Source: Artemia franciscana (taxonomy: Eukaryota > Arthropoda > Branchiopoda > Anostraca > Artemiidae). From it: DNA of 64,000 nt. The notes beneath the pieces were generated by a model, which did no database searches, was not told the DNA's origin, and saw nothing but the letters and a program-made list of their open reading frames with translations. This document shows, in pieces, positions 56,670 through 64,000 of this stretch. Each line of letters starts with the position of its first letter. Position 1 is the first letter of the stretch. The translations under genes were made by a program, and so were the position numbers. The DNA lies in NCBI RefSeq assembly GCF_032884065.1, contig NW_027062665.1, forward strand, positions 124,001-188,000, read 5' to 3'.

Positions 56670-59257
56670 CTATATCCATTAGACACACACCTCGTATGAT
56701 TAGTACGGCAAGCCATAAGGAAATGCTACATTATTATTATATTAGTATTCCTGAAAACACACCTGGCAAATCGTAAATTACTGTGATGGTGGGGGTAACG
56801 GTGGGGATAAAATTTCTAATAATTTTTGTAAGTCACTGTTAAATAAATGTCTAAATATATAGGGCTGATCAATGTATTAAGTCTGATAAATATCGAAGTT
56901 TACTAGAAGAAATTGTTAATAGTCTTGTAAATCTTCTTGGGGCGTAAAGGTTTTAGGGTGAAAATTTTTTACCACTTGTCGCAGGGGTAACCATACTGCT
57001 ATAAAATGTAATATTCTCTGATTTTTTAAAGTCAGTTTGCTGATTTTACAAATCATTGTGAAGTGTATACTAAATTACTTTTATTTGGCCTAAAATATGA
57101 GTCAACAGCGATTCGGGTAGAAGTTGAAAAGTTGATGTTTGCTCAATAGCTTCAAAATTGATAAGCTGCGTTTGGGCTTTTATTCATTTAACCATTTTAT
57201 TTGTTGTTTTTTATGTTCATTTCTGTGTAAGACAGAATAGATATTATTATTTTTTGAATGACCTTCAACTCCAATTATCTTTTTACCTTTAGCAACCATT
57301 TCCAATAGACTGCTTCTTGAAATATTTTCTCGAACATCAATTACTTTTATTGCCCTCATCAAATTTTGAGGATCTGACATTTTTGGATATTTTGCCAACT
57401 GAAAAATATAAAAGAAGTTTACACCAAATTTCCTAATATCTTCCTCGACGACTGTGAAAGTGAATAAAAATAAAATAAAAGACGCCCCAATGGCATGGAT
57501 ATTGAAGAGGCCAGCGATAAATAATGTTTCGACAAATATAAGCAGCTCTCGAAAATGCTAAACCAACTCTTGCCATGTAATAAATCACAAAAAAAAACAG
57601 TGACGGTCTGAATCACCAGACAAAGACCTAGGAGGGATCCAAAGTTTCATCAAATAGAAATATTTGCTGGTAGAGGTAGATCTACCACAACAGAGTTGAT
57701 AATTTTGATGGTAGATTGTGTCTTGCGTAAAAATAGCGTTGTAATTCTTAAAAGTCGCCAGGTTACTGAACTATTGATCAGAAGGGCTTCTTATTTCTGT
57801 TTAAAAAATTAATAACCAGTAAGAGGGCCAGAAATAGAGATACTACTACGAATTAATATAATGTAATTCTATGAGAGTAAGACCACTAACGTTTAAACTG
57901 ATCACTATGTAGTCGTTAAGGACCTACAGATACCTCGGCCCTAGTTAAAATTGATAACTACATTATTATTGGAGGTAGGGCTCAGAGAGAGGTTAATTCA
58001 ATAGGAAACTTCTCATTAGCTCTTAGTAAGGAAACATAAATGAAGATCACTAGGATCCCCGCTTAAAAATCTAAAAAAGAATTAAAGAAATCCATTTGGC
58101 AGACATACTCAAGTGATGTACAAACTAAGTGTTTGAGCGAAGAGGGACAAGGTGAATGCTAGAGGCTGATTGAGTAAGAGCATGAGTATAGATGACAACG
58201 GCAAACCTTAGAATATCAAAAGTTAGTTTAATGAAAATATTAACTTTCAAAATTAAAGATTATTGTCAGGACTGAAAGATTTCTCTGTATTGGGTTTACA
58301 GGGCCAATATTATTCTTTAATTGTACAGTCAATTATAATAACTTATGTTTTACTGCTCCTAGGATTACTAATCCTCTCGTCAACTCGGTATCACATCTCG
58401 ATTCTCTGTGATTCTCTCGGTATCACATTTCGTGAAGGAGCTTTAGCATATCAGTTTCAGTATCTTTTTAGTGCTTTCATCAAGATCAGACCAACAACAA
58501 TTTTTAAATGATTAAGTAGTTTTTTCCTCAAGCGTAGCATACTTAGTATTCACTTACAGATTAATCCTGGAATTTCATCTAGGATGGGGAGCTACTCTTC
58601 CAACTTAGACCGCAAGAGTCTTCCTTTTGATGGTCATTAGACTCAATCCAACCTGACCTCTAATTTACAGAGTTGTTCTATCAATATAATAATATGGGGC
58701 ATTTTAGAGATAGTTTAATTTTTTTTTGTTCAGGATCATTTTGTTCCTGGTAAAATTTCCCGTTTACAAACGTATTTGAAATCATAGATTCATGCTAAGC
58801 CGCAGATCATATTCACTTCTTCGGTAACAATGGTTTTGATGACTCGGTTTTAGTTTTCTTAATATAGGACTCACCATAACTTAAACTCTTTTCCAAAATA
58901 TATTTCTTCATTGGTGTTTTCAGTCTAGACTGATCAATAGTAGTTCTATTCTGCATTTTATATTTATTTTTAGGTTAGGTTAGGTACTTGTCGGTTAGGT
59001 ACTTGTCGGAGGGGTAACCATACTGCTATAAAATGTAATATTCCCTGATTTTTTAAAGTCAGTTTGCTGATTTACAAATCATTGTGAAGTGTATACTAAA
59101 TTAGTTTTATATGGCCTAAAATATGAGTCAACAGCGATTCGGGTAGAAGTTGAAAATTTCGTGCTTGCTTAATAGCTTCAAAATTGATAAGCTGCGTTGG
59201 GGCTTTTATTCATATAACCATTTTATTTGTTGTTTTTTATGTTCATTTCTGTGTAAG

Positions 59258-59690
59258 ACAGAATAGATATTATTATTTTTTTAATGACTTTCAACTCCAA
59301 TTATCTTCTTATTGTTGTCTTCCGGTCTTCTAGTATTTGTTTCCACATGCATAACATCTGCATAGAATCGTCCACAATAGTTTTGTCCACACACGAATCT
59401 GTGGAATCTGATGACGAATGACTCGTCGTCTCCAATGAATTTCTTCCATCTTTGGTCAACTTCGAAGCGACGAAACGACGAAACCTTTCCCAACAGGAAA
59501 TTATTTTCCTTTTGAGATTTTCCAACAACTCCTTTGTAGAGCTGGGAAGAGAAACCCAAAACCTTTTAGCAAGCATTTCTAATAAACTCCTTCTTGATAA
59601 ATAAGCTCGAACAGTAGGAATTCCTGGTGATTTTTTTTCCTTTTACTGATCTCATAAAATTTCAAACATCTGTAATTTTTGAATATTTTG
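59258..59690 (-). pseudogene. Gene B3, truncated, fused to segment S
   Basis: Keeps most of exon 3 (long frame 59576-59301) but stops at GAATATTTTG, where it is joined to CTGGTAGAGG of an S segment. Exons 1 and 2 are missing. In the intact blocks these two phrases are ATATTTTGCCAACTG and AATATTTGCTGGTAG, so the junction lies in a shared ATATTTTGC-like word. Confidence 0.75.
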
Positions 59691-61635
59691 CTGGTAGAGG
59701 TAGATCTACCACAATAGAGTTGATAATTTTGATGGTAGATTTTGTCTTGCGTAAAAATAACGTTGTAATTCTTAAAAGTCGCCAGGTTACTGAACTACTG
59801 TTCAGAAGGGCTTCTTATTTCTGTTTAAAAAATTAATAACCAGTAAGAGGGCCAGAAATAGAGATACTACCACGAATTAATATAATGTAATTCTGTGAGA
59901 GTAAGACCACTAACATTTAAAATGATCACTATGTAGTCGTTAAGGACCTACAGATACCTCGGCCCTAGTTAAAATTGATAACTACATTATTATTGGAGGT
60001 AGGGCTCAGAGAGAGGTTAATTCAATAGGAAACTTCTCATTAGCTCTTAGTAAGAAAACATAAATGAAAATCACTAGGATCCCCGCTTAAAAATCTAAAA
60101 AAGAATTAAAGAAACTCATTTGGCAGACATACTCAAGTGATGTACAAACTAAGTGTTTGAGCGAAGAGGGACAAGGTGAATGCTAGAGGCTGATTGAGTA
60201 AGAGCATGAGTATAGATGACAACGGCAAACCTTAGAATATCAAAAGTTAGTTTAATGAAAATATTAACTTTCAAAATTAAAGATTATTGTCTGGACTGAA
60301 AGATTTCTCTGTATTCGGTTTACAGGGCCAATATTATTCTTTAATTGTACAGTCAATTATAAGAACTTATCTTTTACTGCTCCTAGGATTACTAATCCTT
60401 TTGTCAAGAAGAAAACATCTTTTACTGACTCCGCTAAGATTAAAATTCCTTATTCTCTTAATATTTAGACTGCTGATGGGCTCAAAGTATATAATAATAA
60501 TTAACGGATTTTTCTCTCGGTATCACATTTCGTGAAGGAGCTTTAGCATATCAGTTTCAGTATCTTTTTAGTGCTTTCATCAAGATCAGACCAACAACAA
60601 TTTTTAAATGATTAAGTAGTTTTTTCCTCAAGCGTAGCATACTTAGTATTCACTTACAGATTAATCCTGGAATTTCATCTAGGATGGGGAGCTACTCTTC
60701 CAACTTAGACCGCAAGAGTCTTCCTTTTGATGGTCATTAGACTCAATCCAACCTGACCTCTAATTTACAGAGTTGTTCTATCAATTCTTTTTGTTCTTTT
60801 ATGATTAACTTTTACTACAACATCATTCATTGAATTTTATGTGTTCTTTGAATGCTACCTGATTCCCAAAATCATTCCAGTCCTTGAAAGGGGCTACCAG
60901 CCAGAACGGCTTCCCTCCTCCTACTACTTGTTGTTTCATACACTGCTCTCCTCTTTACCCCTTCTTTCCATCATTATTTTTCACAAAAACGTTTATTCAT
61001 CATCCGTTTTATAATTATGGGGCATTTTAGAGATAGTTTAATTTTTTTTTGTTCAGGATCATTTTGTTCCTGGTAAAATTTCCCGTTTACAAACGTATTT
61101 GAAATCATAGATTCATGCTAAGCCGCAGATCATATTCACTTCTTCGGTAACAATGGTTTTGATGACTCGGTTTTAGTTTTCTTAATATAGGACTCACCAT
61201 AACTTAAACTCTTTTCCAAAATATATTTCTTCATTGGTGTTTTCAGTCTAGACTGATCAATAGTAGTTCTATTCTGCATTTTATATTTATTTTTAGGTTA
61301 GGTTAGGTACTTGTCGGAGTACTTGTCGGTTAGGTACTTGTCGGAGGGGTAACCATACTGCTATAAAATGTAATATTCCCTGATTTTTTAAAGTCAGTTT
61401 GCTGATTTACAAATCATTGTGAAGTGTATACTAAATTAGTTTTATATGGCCTAAAATATGAGTCAACAGCGATTCGGGTAGAAGTTGAAAATTTGGTGTT
61501 TGCTTAATAGCTTCAAAATTGATAAGCTGCGTTGGGGCTTTTATTCATATAACCATTTTATTTGTTGTTTTTTATGTTCATTTCTGTGTAAGACAGAATA
61601 GATATTATTATTTTTTTAATGACTTTCAACTCCAA

Positions 61636-62407
61636 TTATCTTCTTATTGTTGTCTTCCGGTCTTCTAGTATTTGTTTCCACATGCATAACATCTGCATAG
61701 AATCGTCCACAATAGTTTTGTCCACAGACGAATCTGTGGAATCTGATGACGAATGACTCGTCGTCTCCAATGAATTTCCTCCATCTTTGGTCAACTTCGA
61801 AGCGACGAAACGACGAAACCTTTCCCAACAGGAAATTATTTTCCTTTTGAGATTTTCCAACAACTCCTTTGTAGAGCTGGGAAGAGAAACCCAAAACCTT
61901 TTAGCAAGCATTTCTAATAAACTCCTTCTTGATAAATAAGCTCGAACAGTAGGAATTCCTGGTGATTTTTTTTTTCCTTTTACTGATCTCATAAAATTTC
62001 AAACATCTGTAATTTTTGAATATTTAGCCAACTGAAAAATATAAAAGAAGTTTACTAAAATGAATATTTTTGTAACCTTTATTAAAGGAATTGCACATTT
62101 AAAGTAAAAACTCACTTCTGAATTTTTTCAGTAACTAAAATCCATCTTCATGGACATAATGGGTTATTGAGTTCATTTGAATCAAATCAGGAGTTATTGG
62201 GATTTGTTAGTCGTTGATTAAACGTTTGCCAATGTCCTGAAGGTGGAAATATTCAAGGAAATCTCGACTATATCCCTTCAGCACAGCGATGGAATGGCCT
62301 AAAAAAAAATTAGAATTTATGGTTTAATACAAATGGCAAAATAGAAAAAATATAAAAGTAACGATATTTATACCCAGCCTGTCAATAACTTTATTAAAGT
62401 TTTCCAT
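61636..62407 (-). pseudogene. Gene B4, fourth array copy
   Basis: Exon 1 at 62407-62374, exon 2 at 62298-62116, exon 3 from 62031. The exon boundaries match B1. Exon 2 has TAG in place of B1's Glu codon just after 'HEDGF', and exon 3 has TGA in place of CGA just after 'SKITDV', so it is not functional as read. The homopolymer in exon 3 is 10 long, as in B1. Confidence 0.55.
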
Positions 62408-62755
62408 CTATATTCAGTAGATACACACCTCGTATGATTAGTACGGCAAGCCATAAGGAAATGCTACATTATTATTATAGTTGTAACCTAGCTTTCAGAG
62501 TGAGAACATCTCAAATAACTGGATTATATTGATTCGGAGTTCAAAGTAAAAGGATTTGGTTTGAATTGGATATTTATGAACTGAGAGTAAAACCGGTCTA
62601 CTTTAGTGTGACGAAAATAACGAATTCAGTTACTTTGAAAAGGATTATTTTGAAACTAATTTAATCGGATGTTAGCTGTTTGACAGCATGGTGAGTAATA
62701 ATTTGATTTGATTTTGGACTTTAGCTAATTGTCCATATTTGTTGGTTATACCATT

Positions 62756-63844
62756 ATGACGGAATATGTACATTCGTCGGTGTTGAATTTCGTGCGATCA
62801 AATCTTAAAAAAGGAGTAAGTGATGAAGTTATTGCTAACCATGCTGTTGGGTTTTTCGATGAGAAGTCTATTATGGCGGCTAAAATAGAACTTTGGTCTC
62901 ATGTTTACGAGGGTGAACGTGTGCAAAGACGCCAAGGCGATCAAGCTAATTACCGTCACATTAAGGACATGATGGAAATCTTCCAGAAATGCGACAGCGA
63001 AAATTTGTCTTTGCCTACATACGTGATTATTTTACCTACCGAGGTTCCTGTTATTCCAGCTGTGGCTTATTCTAGCTTCGCCTCAAAGCTTGTAAGCATT
63101 GATTCGGAACTTAAGCAAATCCGTGAGAAGATTTTGTCGTATGATCTTAAATTCCCCCCTCTTAGCAGCCCTGGCGCTCAGTCATTGAATCCCGATCTGA
63201 CGACCGTTGTTATTTCTAAAGTCCCATCAGAATTAGATAATCCTGCCAAGCGTCGCGAAATAATAGACTCTATTCCAGGTCATGAATGTATTCACAGCAT
63301 TAAGCCCTCTGGCGATAAGCTAGTGGTACGAATTGACAAGATTGCTGCAAGGAACTTTTGCAATGCCGTTCCAAATGTAATGAGAGATTGTGACGTCAAA
63401 GTAAAAGAAACGAAATATATTGGAATCATTAAAGGTATACCGACCAATTTTGATGAGGAAATGTTAATTGATTGCAATAATATTACTCATGCGAAGCGAA
63501 TAGGCAATTCTTTGGCTGTTAGAGTGTTTTTTGAAAACGCTGTTGCGCTGGCTAATGCACTTCGACTTGGTATAAAGATTGGGTATGAGATATATCGAGT
63601 TTACGAATACCAACGCCCACCCAAATGCTGTTATAATTGCCAATCACCAAATCACTTAAAATCAAATTGTGATAAAGAAAAATGCTGCTCCCGTTGCGCA
63701 GGGCAACATGAATCCTCGCCTGATTCTCCGTGCCAGGCTACACCAAAATGTGCGAACTGTCAAGGCAATCATGTGTCATTTTCAATGAAATGCCGAATTC
63801 TTCGTGAACTTCTGTCGAAACGATCGTCCTATACTAGAAAATGA
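62756..63844 (+). CDS. LINE 4 first ORF, zinc-knuckle protein
   Basis: 362 residues from the ATG at 62756 ('MTEYVHSSVLNFVRSNLKKG'). The frame stays open a few codons upstream but has no ATG there. The N-terminal half is helical, with 'FASKLVSIDSELKQIREKIL' as a likely coiled coil (residues ~105-125). The middle ('TTVVISKVPSELDNPAKR', 'RIGNSLAVRVFFENA') resembles two RRM-like modules. The C-terminus holds three CCHC knuckles: 'CYNCQSPNHLKSNC' (residues 292-305), 'CSRCAGQHESSPDSPC' and 'CANCQGNHVSFSMKC'. It would bind LINE RNA. It looks intact. Its stop TGA overlaps the ATG of the second ORF (ATGA). Confidence 0.9.
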   Translation: MTEYVHSSVLNFVRSNLKKGVSDEVIANHAVGFFDEKSIMAAKIELWSHVYEGERVQRRQGDQANYRHIKDMMEIFQKCDSENLSLPTYVIILPTEVPVIPAVAYSSFASKLVSIDSELKQIREKILSYDLKFPPLSSPGAQSLNPDLTTVVISKVPSELDNPAKRREIIDSIPGHECIHSIKPSGDKLVVRIDKIAARNFCNAVPNVMRDCDVKVKETKYIGIIKGIPTNFDEEMLIDCNNITHAKRIGNSLAVRVFFENAVALANALRLGIKIGYEIYRVYEYQRPPKCCYNCQSPNHLKSNCDKEKCCSRCAGQHESSPDSPCQATPKCANCQGNHVSFSMKCRILRELLSKRSSYTRK

Positions 63845-64000
63845 GTGCTAAGACTAATTTCACTATATGTTCGTTCAATATTAACGGTACTAAGGACAAA
63901 GACGTTTCTTTGGATCAGAAATTAGAAAATTTTGATGTTTTATTCCTCCAGGAGCATCTCCTACCTTTAGTGAGCTTAAACTCCCTCAGAGAAGTGACGA
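63841..64000 (+). CDS. LINE 4 second ORF, endonuclease start (partial)
   Basis: Begins ATG at 63841, overlapping the first ORF stop, and reads 'MSAKTNFTICSFNINGTKDK' and 'FDVLFLQEHLLPLVSLNSLR' to the window end. The 'SFNINGTKDK' and 'LFLQEHLL' boxes are the first two active-site strands of an APE endonuclease (N and E residues). The rest lies beyond the window. Confidence 0.9.
   Translation, partial: MSAKTNFTICSFNINGTKDKDVSLDQKLENFDVLFLQEHLLPLVSLNSLREVT

Larger units (their letters stand above)
49807..62479. repeat. Tandem array of ~3.7-kb units
   Basis: Landmark ACAGAATA marks block A at 49807, 53519 and 57232 (spacing 3712 and 3713) and block B at 52143, 55859, 59258 and 61593 (spacing 3716, 3399, 2335). 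A full unit runs A, S, B, U. A ~250-bp segment starting GGGGTAACCATACTGC precedes A2, A3 and all four B blocks (51896, 53271, 55612, 56984, 59011, 61346). Copies are very similar, so duplication is recent. Block A is a B block lacking ~240 bp of its last exon. The third unit has small losses near 58385 and 58685, and B3 is fused directly to an S segment at 59684-59691. Left edge meets the kinase piece; right edge is cut by LINE 4. Confidence 0.9.
62480..64000 (+). mobile_element. LINE 4, young, cut by window end
   Basis: A plus-strand LINE that interrupts array segment U after ATGCTACATTATTATTATA; other copies continue TTAATATTCC at that point. It has a ~276-bp 5' UTR, an intact first ORF and the start of an intact second ORF. 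It is the same family as LINE 5 and the fragment at 43450. The open frames and the insertion into a recently duplicated array both suggest recent arrival. Confidence 0.85.

Overview
The window is eukaryotic nuclear DNA from an arthropod, most likely a crustacean. It is AT-rich and has intron-like GT-AG signals. It is packed with APE-type LINEs, a Penelope-like element and gypsy-type fossils, and it carries short runs of the arthropod telomere motif TTAGG. Several dispersed repeats (311-1065, 1464-2226, 38960-39490, 40490-40740) look like families I remember from brine shrimp (Artemia). That is recollection, not a search. Almost nothing here looks like a working single-copy host gene, and I see no operon, CRISPR array, rRNA or recognisable tRNA.

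Layout. 1-2.2 kb: two direct copies of a ~760-bp dispersed repeat. 2.66-6.99 kb: a decayed minus-strand LINE (LINE 1) split in its endonuclease by a plus-strand 5'-truncated LINE (LINE 2), whose TC tail has grown into a ~230-bp microsatellite. 7.8-11.08 kb: a decayed minus-strand LINE (LINE 5) related to the young LINE at the right edge. 11.09-13.85 kb: copy 1 of an unclassified element X. 13.9-17.3 kb: AT-rich DNA with one ~115-bp tandem repeat. 17.4-19.5 kb: a Penelope-like element with GIY-YIG domain. 21.5-24.8 kb: a minus-strand gypsy-type fossil with integrase and envelope parts. 25.9-26.8 kb: a LINE first-ORF fragment. 27.85-33.16 kb: copy 2 of element X, interrupted by a nearly intact LINE (LINE 3, 28.1-31.62 kb). 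33.2-41.4 kb: mostly noncoding DNA with weak decayed coding traces, a TA microsatellite and several repeats. 41.46-43.43 kb: a fossil that looks like a nucleoprotein of a negative-strand RNA virus, abutting a LINE fragment. 46.4-49 kb: an envelope-bearing LTR fossil flanked by a near-perfect 72-bp inverted repeat. 49.0-49.8 kb: an intronless C-terminal piece of an ULK-like kinase followed by TPR-like sequence. 49.8-62.48 kb: a tandem array of ~3.7-kb units, each carrying a small minus-strand gene with an ATG, two short introns and a poly(A) signal. 62.48 kb to the end: the 5' part of a young LINE (LINE 4) inserted in the array's last unit.

How the parts relate. The region is a nest of insertions whose order can be read. 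LINE 2 sits inside LINE 1, LINE 3 inside element X, and LINE 4 inside the array. LINE 2 and LINE 3 share a 3' end and a (TC)n tail, and neither shows an obvious target-site duplication. LINE 4, LINE 5 and the fragment at 43.45 kb are one family. The parts most worth follow-up are the array and its unknown gene, the viral-like fossil, the inverted repeat and kinase piece beside the array, and element X.
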